64,000 nt of DNA, from contig NZ_JAJNEL010000001.1 in the NCBI RefSeq assembly GCF_029428675.1, forward strand, positions 5,022,001-5,086,000. Direction: 5' to 3'. Under the pieces are notes generated by a model, which saw only the letters and a list, made by a program, of their open reading frames with translations, was not told the origin of the DNA and made no database searches. Below, in pieces: positions 50,165-59,577 of the stretch. Numbering within the stretch: position 1 is the stretch's first letter; every line of letters begins with the position of its first letter. The DNA comes from Streptomyces sp. JH14 (GTDB lineage Bacteria > Actinomycetota > Actinomycetes > Streptomycetales > Streptomycetaceae). The position numbers and the translations under genes were made by a program.

Positions 50165-51397
50165 ATGCGTACCGGATCCATCGGCCGCGGCCTCGGCCTC
50201 GCCACCGCACTGGCCGCCCTGCTCACCGCGGCCCTCGTCACCCCGGCATCGGCCGGCAGAGCCGCGCCCGCCGCGAACCCCCGGGCGATGCAGGCCGCCG
50301 CGGCTGCAGCCCCCGCCGCCTTCACCCACCCCGGCGTCCTCGTCAGTCGCCCCCAACTCGACTTCGTACGCACCAAGGTGCAGGCCGGCGCCCAGCCCTG
50401 GAAGAGCGCGTACGACCAGATGATGGCCAGCAAGTACGCCTCGCTCACCCGCACCGCCAAGCCGCGCGCCGTCGTGGAGTGCGGCTCGTACTCCAACCCC
50501 AACTACGGCTGCACCGACGAGCGCGAGGACGCGATAGCCGCGTACACCCTCGCGCTGGCCTGGCACATCAACCAGGACAGCCGCTACGCCCAGAAGTCCA
50601 TCGAGATCATGGACGCCTGGTCGGCCGTCATCCAGGATCACACCAACAGCAACGCCCCGCTTCAGACGGGCTGGGCCGGCTCCTCGTGGCCCCGGGCCGC
50701 CGAGATCATCAAGTACACGTACAGCAGCTGGCCGAACTCCGGCCGCTTCGCGACCATGCTGCGCAACGTCTACCTCCCCAAGGTCATCAACGGCTCCAAC
50801 AGCAACGGGAACTGGGAACTGAGCATGACCGAGGCCGCGATCGGGATCGCGGTCTTCCTCGAGGACCGCACCGCCTACGACAAGGCCGTCACCAAGTTCC
50901 GCGGACGCGTCCCCGCGTACATCTACATCAACGCCGACGGCGCCCTGCCGAAGGCCGCACCGGGCAGCGGCCTCGACACCCGCGACGAGATCATCAATTA
51001 CTGGCAGGGGCAGTCGACCTTCATGGACGGCCTCTCCCAGGAGACCTGCCGCGATCTCACCCACACCGGCTACGGCATCTCCGCCATCTCCCACATCGCC
51101 GAGACCAGCCGGATCCAGGGACAGGACCTCTACCCGGAGATCGCCGAACGCCTGCGCCACGCGCTGGGTCTGCACGCGAAGTACCAGCTGGGCGCGGCGG
51201 TTCCGGCCAACCTGTGCGGCGGCACGCTCAAGGACAACCTCGGACCGATCACCGAAGTGGGATTCAACGCCCTGCACAACCGGATGGGTATCGCCATGAC
51301 CAACACCCAGACCCTCACCGAACAGCAGAGGCCCGCCGGGACCAACAACCTGTTCGTCGCCTGGGAGACCCTGACCCACGCGAACAACCCCAACTGA
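50165..51397 (+). CDS. Secreted alginate lyase-domain protein
   Basis: 410 residues. Signal peptide 1-30 (GLATALAALLTAALVTPASAG). The alginate lyase domain covers about 70-370 with helical repeats of the (alpha/alpha)-toroid type: SRPQLDFVRTKVQAGAQPWKSAYDQM, NEXT-like DEREDAIAAYTLALAWHINQD, NWELSMTEAAIGIAVFLEDR and HTGYGISAISHIAETSRIQG. Enzymes of this fold cleave alginate or other uronic-acid polysaccharides by beta-elimination; the exact polymer is uncertain. Monocistronic: strong promoter upstream and terminator downstream. Confidence 0.82.
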   Translation: MRTGSIGRGLGLATALAALLTAALVTPASAGRAAPAANPRAMQAAAAAAPAAFTHPGVLVSRPQLDFVRTKVQAGAQPWKSAYDQMMASKYASLTRTAKPRAVVECGSYSNPNYGCTDEREDAIAAYTLALAWHINQDSRYAQKSIEIMDAWSAVIQDHTNSNAPLQTGWAGSSWPRAAEIIKYTYSSWPNSGRFATMLRNVYLPKVINGSNSNGNWELSMTEAAIGIAVFLEDRTAYDKAVTKFRGRVPAYIYINADGALPKAAPGSGLDTRDEIINYWQGQSTFMDGLSQETCRDLTHTGYGISAISHIAETSRIQGQDLYPEIAERLRHALGLHAKYQLGAAVPANLCGGTLKDNLGPITEVGFNALHNRMGIAMTNTQTLTEQQRPAGTNNLFVAWETLTHANNPN

Positions 51398-51431
51398 CCC
51401 GCATCCAGCGGCAAGCCGCATCGCGGAACGG

Positions 51432-51475
51432 CGGAACCGCCCGGGAGGAAGGAGAGTCCCTCCCGGGCGGTTCCG
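51432..51475. terminator. Bidirectional terminator between alginate lyase and M4 protease genes
   Basis: A perfect 17-bp stem (51432-51448 with 51459-51475) around a 10-nt loop lies in the 109-bp gap between convergent genes. Confidence 0.88.
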
Positions 51476-51506
51476 GTCATCGACTGCCGCGAACGTGCTG
51501 CCTGGT

Positions 51507-53528
51507 TCAGAAGGTCAGCTTGAAGCTGTTGATGGTGCCGGTGTCCTGCGAGGCGACGTCCTGGACCTTCAGCTTCCAGGTGCCGTTGGCGACCTCGGAG
51601 GATGCGTTGACGGTGTAGGTCGTCTGGACGTTGTCCGCCGAGTCGCTGCCCGAGGAGTTCTTCAGCCGGTAGGCCGTGCCGTCCGGGGCCACGAGGTCGA
51701 TGACGAGGTCACCGCGCCAGGTGTGGGTGATGTCCACCCCGACCTGGAGGGTGCTGGGCGCGTTGCCCGTGATCCCGGTGACGCTGACCGAGCTGGTGAC
51801 GGCCGCGCCGTTGTCCGGGATGGCGACGTGGGTGGTGTTCTGGAAGACCGTGCCGCCGGAGCCGCCGCCGGGGCGCGAGCCGACGTTGACGCCGGCCCAG
51901 GCGTCGGCCACCGACTTGTACTCGGCGCTGCTCGTGCCGTACAGCTCACCGGCCACGGCGAGGGTCCCGGTACGTGCCGCCGCGTAGTTCGTCGTGGAGC
52001 CGAACTTGGTGGTGAGCGCCTTGTACCAGATCAGCGCGGCCTTGTCGCGGCCGATGCCGGTGACCGGCAGACCGTCGGAGGTCGGCGAGTTGTACGAGAC
52101 GCCGTTGACGGTCTTGGCGCCGCTGCCCTCGGAGAGCAGGTAGAAGAAGTGGTTCGCGGGACCCGAGGAGTAGTGGACGTCCACGTTGCCGATACCGGAG
52201 TACCAGGAGTCCTTCGACCCGCCGTCCTTGCTCGGCTTGTCCATGTAGCGCAGCGGGGTGCCGTCCCCGTTGATGTCGATCTTCTCGCCGACCAGGTAGT
52301 CGCCCACGTCGGTGGCGTTGTTGGAGTAGAACTCGACCGCGGCGGCCATGATGTCGCTGGTCGCCTCGTTGAGACCGCCGGACTCGCCGCTGTACACCAG
52401 GCCGGCGGTGGCGGAGGTGACACCGTGCGTCATCTCGTGCGCGGCCACGTCCAGGGAGGTCAGCGGTGCGGCGTTGCCGCTGCCGTCCCCGTAGGTCATG
52501 CAGAAGCAGCTGTCGTCCCAGAAGGCGTTGACGTAGTTGTTGCCGTAGTGGACGCGGGAGTACGCGCCGACTCCGTCGCCCCGGATGCCGGTGCGGCCCT
52601 GCACGTTCTTGTAGTAGTCCCAGGTCTCGGCCGCGCCGTAGTGCGCGTCCGCGGCGGCCGTCTCGACGTTCGTCGGGCTTCCGTTGCCCCAGATGTCGTC
52701 GGTGCCGGAGAAGAGCGTCCCCTTGCCGGATGTGCCGTGGTTCAGGTTGTACGTCTTGTGGCTGCCGCGCGTCGTGTCGGTCAGCGTGTACGACGGGGCG
52801 GTGCCGAGCGTGACCTGACCGCTGTACTCGGTGTTGCCGGTGCCGGTCTCGATGGCCTGCCACTCGTAGAGCTTCGCACCGGTGGACGCGTCGGTGATGA
52901 CGTGCAGCTCGTTGGGGGTGCCGTCGTCCTGGAGTCCGCCGACGACGGTCTCGTAGGCCAGCTGCGGCTTGCCCTGGGCCATCCAGACCACCTTGCGGGG
53001 CGCCCGGTCGGCCACGGTCTTCTCGGAGCCGGCGTCCTTCGCGGCGCCGAGCGCCTGCGCCTCGGCCTTGGCCGGCGCGACGTCGGCGGCGGTGCCGACG
53101 GCCTTCAGCTGGGCAGAGGTGGCCTTGGAGGCCTTGGTGACGCTCTCGGTCGCACCCGCCTTGGACTCCTGGACGATCAAATCACCGCCGAGGACGGGAA
53201 GTCCGCTGAAGGTGCGCTCGTAACGGGTGTGCGTGGTGCCGTCGTTGTCCTGGATGACATCCCGGACGACGAGCTTCTCCTGAGAGCCGAGACCGAGCTC
53301 CTTGGCGGTGGCCGCCTTGCTCGCGTCGGCCTCGCGTATCAGCTCGGCGCGCTCGGACGGGGAGAGCTGCTTGGCCAGCGCACCGTGATTGACCTTGGTG
53401 GCGGCCGGGGCGGTGGCCGTGTCGGGCGAGGCGGTTGCCGTGCCGGTCTGGACACCTACGGCGAGGAGGGCTGCTGCGGCAATCAGGGCGCCTGTCGCGG
53501 TGGTGCGACGGCTGGGTGTGGATCTCAC
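51507..53528 (-). CDS. Secreted M4 (thermolysin-like) zinc metalloprotease with P-domain
   Basis: 673 residues: signal peptide (1-34), FTP and PepSY-type propeptide (about 40-200), M4 catalytic domain (about 215-530) with zinc motif DVAAHEMTHGV and third ligand in GGLNEATSDI, plus the catalytic His region GNVDVHYSSGPANH, then a C-terminal P/proprotein-convertase domain (about 550-673: HVAIPDNGAAVTSSVSVTGI, DLVIDLVAPDGTAYRLKNSSGSD). It is made as an inactive precursor and matures outside the cell to degrade protein. GTG start after AAGGAGTCCGC. A 22-bp inverted repeat lies about 85 bp upstream. Confidence 0.94.
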   Translation of the reverse strand: MRSTPSRRTTATGALIAAAALLAVGVQTGTATASPDTATAPAATKVNHGALAKQLSPSERAELIREADASKAATAKELGLGSQEKLVVRDVIQDNDGTTHTRYERTFSGLPVLGGDLIVQESKAGATESVTKASKATSAQLKAVGTAADVAPAKAEAQALGAAKDAGSEKTVADRAPRKVVWMAQGKPQLAYETVVGGLQDDGTPNELHVITDASTGAKLYEWQAIETGTGNTEYSGQVTLGTAPSYTLTDTTRGSHKTYNLNHGTSGKGTLFSGTDDIWGNGSPTNVETAAADAHYGAAETWDYYKNVQGRTGIRGDGVGAYSRVHYGNNYVNAFWDDSCFCMTYGDGSGNAAPLTSLDVAAHEMTHGVTSATAGLVYSGESGGLNEATSDIMAAAVEFYSNNATDVGDYLVGEKIDINGDGTPLRYMDKPSKDGGSKDSWYSGIGNVDVHYSSGPANHFFYLLSEGSGAKTVNGVSYNSPTSDGLPVTGIGRDKAALIWYKALTTKFGSTTNYAAARTGTLAVAGELYGTSSAEYKSVADAWAGVNVGSRPGGGSGGTVFQNTTHVAIPDNGAAVTSSVSVTGITGNAPSTLQVGVDITHTWRGDLVIDLVAPDGTAYRLKNSSGSDSADNVQTTYTVNASSEVANGTWKLKVQDVASQDTGTINSFKLTF

Positions 53529-53907
53529 GCGGACTCCTTCTGCGAGGGGGGTACCGGGTCGGCTGGGTGAGCCGGCCCGGGCAGAGCAAGCAGTGAGCAG
53601 AACGGGGGAAGAGTGTCAGCAGATGGACACTCCTGTCAGGACCGCGTCAACAACTTGGCCGGAATTCGTCCGTTGGCAGAGAGTTCATGTTCGTTAAGCG
53701 GACGTTTCGCCGATCATCACCGGAGCGTCGTCCGGGGGGCGGCGCACGCTGCATTCGACGCGCTGACGGACTTCGAGTCCGCATCCCTCGTGTTCGAACA
53801 CCGAGTTGAGCACGGAGCGAAGGACGACGGCCGGAACGGCCTCGGGCCATGGCTGGTTCCGGGCCCCCCACTCCTCGATGCGCAGGCCCCCCGGAGAGCC
53901 GCCCTGT
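53529..53907. other. Leader of the protease gene and tail of the ABC operon
   Basis: About 380 bp without a credible gene. The half next to the protease gene carries GAGTGTC-N8-GACACTC (53611-53632), an inverted repeat likely to be an operator or leader structure. The other half (53700-53907), after the last ABC gene, shows nothing I can identify. Confidence 0.6.
53611..53632. promoter_or_regulatory. Inverted repeat in the M4 protease upstream region
   Basis: GAGTGTC, 8 nt, GACACTC: perfect 7-bp arms, 83 bp upstream of the GTG start. Confidence 0.5.
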
Positions 53908-55707
53908 TCACGAGGAAGGTGAAGAAGGACGGTCGCCGTGCCAGGAACGCCAGAGTGCGGCGTAGGCGCCGTCGGCGGCCACCAGGTCGTCGTGAGTACC
54001 GAGTTCGGTGATCCGGCCGTCCTCCATGACGGCCACCCGGTCCGCATCGTGAGCTGTCTGCAGGCGGTGCGCGATCGCGATCACGGTTCTGCCCTCGAGG
54101 ACGGCGGCCAGCGCTCGTTCCGTGTGCCGTGCGGTCCGCGGGTCGAGGAGGGCGGTGGCCTCGTCGAGTATCAGCGTGTGGGGGTCGGCCAGTACGACAC
54201 GTGCCAGCGCGAGTTGCTGGGCCTGCGCGCCGTCCGGGCGGTGTCCGCCATGACCCAGATCGGTGTCCAGGCCGTCCGGGAGCTCACCCGCCCACTCGGC
54301 ACCGACGGCGGCGAGTGCCGCACGCAGTTCCGCATCGGTGGCCGCCGGGGCCGCCATCCGCAGGTTGTCCCGGACGTTGCCGAGGAACACATGGTGCTCC
54401 TGGGTGACGAGCACGACCTGCCGGCGCAACTGGTCGGGTGCCAGGCCGGCCACCGGTACCCGGCCCACCGTGACCGAGCCGGTGCGCGGCACGTCCACGC
54501 CGGCCAGCAGCCTGCCCAACGTGGTCTTGCCGGCGCCGGACGGGCCGACGATCGCCAGGTGCTCGCCGGGCCGGACCGTCAGATCGACTCCGTGCAGGAC
54601 GTCGCCGCCGACGCCGCGCGCACCTTCGTAGGCGTAGTGCACACCGGTCACTTCGATCCGGTCGTCCGCCGGGGTGCGGGAGCCGGCCCGCGGCAGGTGC
54701 GGCACCATCCCGATCCCCTCGACCCTGGCGAAGGAGGCACTGCTGCTCTGCAGCTGTTCGACGCGCTGCAGGATGGTGTCCAGCGGCTGGGAGAGCTGCC
54801 GCAGATACAGGGCCGAGGCGACCACCGCACCCAGGCTCATGGCGCCGTGGTCGTGCAGCACACCACCGATCAGCAGGACACCGGCCACGGGAACGACATA
54901 GGAGATGTCCACGGCGGGGAAGAGCACACTGCGCAGGAAGAGCGTGCGGGTCCGGGTGCGCCGGCACTCCTCGATCGCCCGGTGACATGCATCGATACGG
55001 CTCTGCTGCAGCCCGAGCGCCTCGACGGTGCGGGCGCCGGCGGCGGTGGCGGCCAGCTGTTCCGCCAGTGCCGAGTTGGCCGCGCCCTCGGCGAGGTAGG
55101 CGCGGAGCGCCCGGCGCAGATACCAGCGGACGGCGAACCAGATGCCGAGCAGCCCGAGCACGCCGCAGGCACCCAGCAAGGGGTTGAGCGCGAAGACCGC
55201 TCCGAGGACGAACAGCGCCTGGACCGTGGCGATCAGCACATCGGGACCGACGTCGCGGAGGGTGGTGCCGACCGCCGCGACATCCGCGGTGCCGCGGGTC
55301 GTCAGGTCACCCGTGCCGGCGCGCTCGACCACCGACGCGGGCAGCGCCAATGCGCGGTCGGTGAACTGCTCGCGGACGCGCGCCAGGGTGCGTTCGCCGA
55401 AGCGGTGTCCGACCAGGCCGGCGTAGCGGGCCAGCAGGAGCTGCGCCAGGGCGAAGACCAGGATGGTGAGTGCCAGCCGGTCCACGATGCCGACCGAGCC
55501 GCCCGACCTGACCTCGTCGATGACTTGGCCGAGCAGCCACGGGGCGACGAGTCCGGCGCCGGCGGCCAGCGCGTTGAGTGCGAGCAGAGCGGCGAAGGCC
55601 CGGCCGTCCTGCCGGATCAGCCCGAGTGCCGCGCGACGGATCCGGAACGGTTCGGCGACCGGCAGCGCCCCGGACGGCGGCCGGGCAGCGGACGAAGGGG
55701 CGGTCAT
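53908..55707 (-). CDS. ABC exporter half-transporter with broken signature motif
   Basis: 599 residues: six-helix membrane domain (about 35-320) and nucleotide-binding domain (about 350-599). Walker A GPSGAGKTT (388-396), Q-loop VTQEHH, Walker B TLILDEAT with catalytic Glu, and His-switch IAIAHRL are intact, but the LSGGQ signature is replaced by PDGAQ (491-495). The ATG overlaps the stop of the preceding ABC gene by 4 bases. Its partner has the opposite defect, so together they should form one working and one dead ATP site. Substrate unknown; such heterodimers export peptides, lipids or siderophores. Confidence 0.88.
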   Translation of the reverse strand: MTAPSSAARPPSGALPVAEPFRIRRAALGLIRQDGRAFAALLALNALAAGAGLVAPWLLGQVIDEVRSGGSVGIVDRLALTILVFALAQLLLARYAGLVGHRFGERTLARVREQFTDRALALPASVVERAGTGDLTTRGTADVAAVGTTLRDVGPDVLIATVQALFVLGAVFALNPLLGACGVLGLLGIWFAVRWYLRRALRAYLAEGAANSALAEQLAATAAGARTVEALGLQQSRIDACHRAIEECRRTRTRTLFLRSVLFPAVDISYVVPVAGVLLIGGVLHDHGAMSLGAVVASALYLRQLSQPLDTILQRVEQLQSSSASFARVEGIGMVPHLPRAGSRTPADDRIEVTGVHYAYEGARGVGGDVLHGVDLTVRPGEHLAIVGPSGAGKTTLGRLLAGVDVPRTGSVTVGRVPVAGLAPDQLRRQVVLVTQEHHVFLGNVRDNLRMAAPAATDAELRAALAAVGAEWAGELPDGLDTDLGHGGHRPDGAQAQQLALARVVLADPHTLILDEATALLDPRTARHTERALAAVLEGRTVIAIAHRLQTAHDADRVAVMEDGRITELGTHDDLVAADGAYAALWRSWHGDRPSSPSS

Positions 55708-57503
55708 GGGGTGGCCTTCCGGGGCGCGGGGGCGGCTTCGGCTCCGTCGCCCGCGTGGACGGCGTCGTCGTCGTCCGCGCCGCGGGACACCAGCAGACGG
55801 TAACCCGGGTGCCCGTCCAGCAGGTCGCGATGGGTGCCGACGGCCGCGACGGAACCGTCGACCAGGTAGTAGACGGTGTCGGCCCGGTCCAGGACGAGAG
55901 GGGAGGTGCTGGTGACGACCGTGGTGCGGCCGGACCGTGCCCTGCGCAGCCGGGTCGCCATGGCCGCCTCGGTGTGCGCGTCGACGGCCGAGGTCGGCTC
56001 GACCGCCAGGAGAATCTCGGGATCGGCCAGCAGGGCCCGGACGAGGCGGACACGCTGCCGCTGGCCGCCGGAGAGATTGCGGCCCTGCGCGTCGACGGCG
56101 GAGCCGAGCCCGTCCGGCAGCCCGCGGACGACGTCCTGGGCCATGGCCGCATCGACGGCGCGGCGGAGCGACTCCTGATCCCGGTCCCGGCTGCCGGCGA
56201 GGACGTCGCGCAGTGTGCCGGCGAACAGGTCCGCCTCGTTGTCCGCGACGAGGATCCGCGCGCGGACCTGGGCCAGGTCGATCTCGTCGAGGCGGACCGT
56301 GCCCCAGGTCGCCGCCGATGCGACGAAGCGGCCGAGCCGGTCGATCACCGTCGCGGACTCCGACGGCCGGGCGCTGACCAGAGCGGTCAGCGTGGCGGGG
56401 AACACCTCGACGCCGGACGCCGGATCGCGGAGTACGGAGGGCCCATCGGGCCCGTCCAGAGGCGCCGAGTCCGCCCTCCGGCCCACCGGGTCGGGCTCCA
56501 GGGACAGGAAGCGGATGACTCTGCGCGCGGCGACCAGGCCGCGGCCGATGTCGTAGCCGCCCTCGATGAAGAAGGAGACGGGCACGACGAGAACGGCCGT
56601 GTAGCCGTACACCGCGACCAGTTCGCCGACGGTGATCTCGCCCTGCGCGGCCATCCGGGCCGCCAGCCATGTCACGGTGCCCAGGAACAGGGTGGGCAGA
56701 CCGATGCCGAGGGCCTGGATCCAGCTGGTCACCGCCCCCACCCGGTACCCCTCCGCCTGCAGCTCCTGGGAGCCCCGCCGGTAGCGTTCGGCGTACACGT
56801 CCTTGCCGCCGATGCCGTTGAGGACCCGCAGACCGCCGGCGATGTCGGCGAAACGGGCGGCGAGGCCGCCCTGCCGGTCGCGGTACGCCGCCTCGGCTCC
56901 CTGAAGCCGCGCCAGCAGCGGGCCGATCAGCACCGCGAGCAGGGGCACGCCCAGCAGTACGACCGTGGCGAGCAGCGGCGACACGTTCAACAGCAGTGCC
57001 GCCACGACGACATAGGCGAGGACGGCGCCGACGCCCGGACCGGTGACGGTGAGCGTGTTGGCGATCAACGCGACGTCACCGAACCCGATGGTGACGACCT
57101 CTCCGGCCGTGGCCCGGCGCGGCAGCGCCGCACCCAGTCGGGTCGCCTGGGCGACCACGGTCCGCACTGTGCGGAAGGCACCGTCGAGCCGCACCCTGGT
57201 CATCGTGCGGTGCCGCATGATGGCGAGCCAGGCGTTGAGCAGTCCGACGGCCACCAGCGCCGCGACCCAGCCGGCCAGCGCGGAGCGGTCCCCGGCCTGC
57301 AGCCCGTCGTCGATGGCGCGCGACAGCAGATACGGCGGCAGGGTCAGACCGACCATCCAGGAGCTGCCCAGCAGCGCCCCGGCGGCAACGCGCCGCCCCT
57401 GCCGGGTGACCAGCCACCACAGATACCGTCCGGGGCCGCGACAGTCCGGGGTCTCCCGGTCCGTGGACCGGGAGACCCGGTGATCCGCACGCCGATCTGT
57501 CAT
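55704..57503 (-). CDS. ABC exporter half-transporter with dead catalytic motifs
   Basis: 599 residues: six-helix membrane domain (about 38-320) and degenerate nucleotide-binding domain. The place of Walker A reads SARPSESATV (377-386) with no P-loop Lys; the Q-loop is ADNEADL; Walker B reads ILLAVE, losing its Asp; the switch His region is VVTSTSP. The signature LSGGQRQR (477-484) is perfect. It can complete the partner's ATP site but probably cannot hydrolyse ATP itself. TAGGGT ends 7 nt before the ATG, so it is leaderless, with a promoter separate from the upstream ABC pair. Confidence 0.88.
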   Translation of the reverse strand: MTDRRADHRVSRSTDRETPDCRGPGRYLWWLVTRQGRRVAAGALLGSSWMVGLTLPPYLLSRAIDDGLQAGDRSALAGWVAALVAVGLLNAWLAIMRHRTMTRVRLDGAFRTVRTVVAQATRLGAALPRRATAGEVVTIGFGDVALIANTLTVTGPGVGAVLAYVVVAALLLNVSPLLATVVLLGVPLLAVLIGPLLARLQGAEAAYRDRQGGLAARFADIAGGLRVLNGIGGKDVYAERYRRGSQELQAEGYRVGAVTSWIQALGIGLPTLFLGTVTWLAARMAAQGEITVGELVAVYGYTAVLVVPVSFFIEGGYDIGRGLVAARRVIRFLSLEPDPVGRRADSAPLDGPDGPSVLRDPASGVEVFPATLTALVSARPSESATVIDRLGRFVASAATWGTVRLDEIDLAQVRARILVADNEADLFAGTLRDVLAGSRDRDQESLRRAVDAAMAQDVVRGLPDGLGSAVDAQGRNLSGGQRQRVRLVRALLADPEILLAVEPTSAVDAHTEAAMATRLRRARSGRTTVVTSTSPLVLDRADTVYYLVDGSVAAVGTHRDLLDGHPGYRLLVSRGADDDDAVHAGDGAEAAPAPRKATP

Positions 57504-57585
57504 GTACTGCACCCTAGTGACCGCCGGTGCGGGAGGTCGACGGGGGCCGTCGCCGACGGTCCGGCAGTCGTCTCAGGCCAGGCCC

Positions 57586-59577
57586 TCAGGCCAGGCTCTC
57601 CCGCCAGGCGCGATGGAGTCCGGCGAACCGGCCCGTGCCACCGATGAGTTCGGCCGGGGAGCCGTCCTCCACGATCCGGCCGTGCTCCATCACCAGGACC
57701 CGGTCCGCGATCTCCACGGTCGACAGCCGGTGCGCGATCACGACCGCGGTACGGCCGTGCAGCACCGTGTCCATGGCCCGCTGCACCGCCCGTTCGCCCG
57801 GGATGTCCAGGGAGCTCGTCGCCTCGTCGAGAATCAGCACCGCCGGGTCGGCGAGCAGGGCGCGGGCGAAGGCGACCAACTGGCGCTGGCCGGCGGAGAT
57901 GCGCCCGCCCCTCTTGCGCACGTCCGTGTCGTACCCGTCCGGCAGGCCGCTGATGAAGTCGTGCGCGCCGATCGCCTTCGCGGCCTGCTCGATCTCCGCG
58001 CGGGTGGCGTCCGGGCGGCCGATGGCGATGTTCTCGGCGACCGTCCCCGAGAAAAGGAACGCCTCCTGGGTCACCATCACCACGCCGCGCCGCAGTTCGG
58101 GCGTGGCCAGATCCCGCAGATCGGTCCCGTCCAGCAGCACCCGGCCGTCGGTCGGGTCGTAGAACCGGGCCAGCAGCTTGGCGAGCGTCGACTTCCCGGC
58201 GCCCGTCGACCCGACCACGGCCACCGTCTGCCCGGCTCGGATCGTCAGATCGAAGCGGGGCAGCACCTCGCCGCCCGTCCGGTAGGCGAAGCGGACCGCG
58301 TCGAAGACCACGTCCCGGCCGGGGTGCTCACCCGCGCGGGCCGGCAGCTCCTGCGGGTTCGACGTCTCCGGGACGGTGGGGGTCTGGGCCAGCAGTCCCG
58401 CGATCTTCTGCAGCGAAGCCCCGGCCGACTGGTAGGAGTTGAGGAACATGCCGAGCCGGTCGATCGGGTCGTACAGCCGTCGCAGGTAGAGCACGGACGC
58501 GGCCAGCACGCCGAGAGCGAGGGTGCCGGAGGCGACCCGGTACGCACCCCACAGCACGATCCCGGCAACCGCCGTGTTGGCGACCAGCCGGGAGCCGACG
58601 ACGTAGCGCGCCATCTCCAGCAGCGCGTCGCCGTTCGTCCGGCAGTGCCGCTGGTTGAGCTTCCCGAACCCGACGTCGTTGACGGGCTCGCGGCGGAAGG
58701 CCTGGACGGGGCGGATGCCGTTCATCGTCTCGGCGAACTTCACGATGACCGCGGCGATCGCCGTCGACCGCTGCGCGAAGATCTCGCCGGCCCGTCGCTG
58801 GTAGCGCCGCACCAGCAGATACAGCGGCACGAACGAGAGCACGGCGACCGCACCGAGACCGAAATCCAGCCACAGGAGCGTCAGTGAGATGGACACGAAG
58901 GAGAGCACCACGACGACCAGTTCCTGCAGCCCCTCGCTGAGCAGCTCCCGCAGCGACTCCACATCCGTGGTGGAGCGCGAGATCAGCCGGCCCGAGGTGT
59001 AGCGCTCATGGAAGTCCACGCTCAGCGCCTGCGCATGGCGGAAGATCCGCACCCGGAGATCGAGCAGCACCTCCTGGTTGATCCTGGCGGAGGCCTGAAT
59101 GAACGCCCACTGCATGATTCCCGCGCCCGCCGAACACAGGGCGTATCCGATGCCCACGGCGATCAGCGGCCCGTAGTCCTTGTCCCGGAACGCGGGCACA
59201 CCTCTGTCGATCGCGTACGCCACGAGCAGCGGACCTGCCTGGACCGCGACCTGCTGGATCAGCAGGAACAGCGCGGCCACCACGACCCGGCCCCTGAGCG
59301 GGCCGAGCAGGGACCCCAGCAGGGCGCGCGTCGCGCCCCGGGGCGTGGGCAGGTCGTCCCGGTCGAAGGGATCCCCGGCCCCGTCGGTGGGGACGGGGGA
59401 GGCGGGATCCGGGGCGGTCCCGGTCCGCCGGCGCGGTCCACCGCCCTGTGCCGTGCCCTGCGGGGCGCGGGCCAGGGTCTTGGTGCCCGTGACCGAGTTG
59501 GAGGGTGACGGGCCGGTTCCCGGGCCGTTCCCCTCGTCGTCCGTCCCTGCGGGACACCCTGTCGTCGCGTCGGTCAT
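57586..59577 (-). CDS. ABC exporter half-transporter (catalytically competent subunit)
   Basis: 663 residues. A disordered Gly/Pro/Thr-rich N-terminus of about 75 residues, six-helix membrane domain (about 90-390) and nucleotide-binding domain (about 420-650): Walker A GSTGAGKST, Q-loop VTQEAFLFSGTVAENI, signature ISAGQ, Walker B VLILDEATSSLD and VVIAHRLST. The signature deviates from LSGGQ. The ATG overlaps the preceding ABC gene stop by 4 bases, so the two are a heterodimeric pair. The stop codon sits in a 13-bp near-perfect tandem duplication (57572-57597). Substrate unknown; similar pairs are labelled multidrug exporters. Confidence 0.9.
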   Translation of the reverse strand: MTDATTGCPAGTDDEGNGPGTGPSPSNSVTGTKTLARAPQGTAQGGGPRRRTGTAPDPASPVPTDGAGDPFDRDDLPTPRGATRALLGSLLGPLRGRVVVAALFLLIQQVAVQAGPLLVAYAIDRGVPAFRDKDYGPLIAVGIGYALCSAGAGIMQWAFIQASARINQEVLLDLRVRIFRHAQALSVDFHERYTSGRLISRSTTDVESLRELLSEGLQELVVVVLSFVSISLTLLWLDFGLGAVAVLSFVPLYLLVRRYQRRAGEIFAQRSTAIAAVIVKFAETMNGIRPVQAFRREPVNDVGFGKLNQRHCRTNGDALLEMARYVVGSRLVANTAVAGIVLWGAYRVASGTLALGVLAASVLYLRRLYDPIDRLGMFLNSYQSAGASLQKIAGLLAQTPTVPETSNPQELPARAGEHPGRDVVFDAVRFAYRTGGEVLPRFDLTIRAGQTVAVVGSTGAGKSTLAKLLARFYDPTDGRVLLDGTDLRDLATPELRRGVVMVTQEAFLFSGTVAENIAIGRPDATRAEIEQAAKAIGAHDFISGLPDGYDTDVRKRGGRISAGQRQLVAFARALLADPAVLILDEATSSLDIPGERAVQRAMDTVLHGRTAVVIAHRLSTVEIADRVLVMEHGRIVEDGSPAELIGGTGRFAGLHRAWRESLA

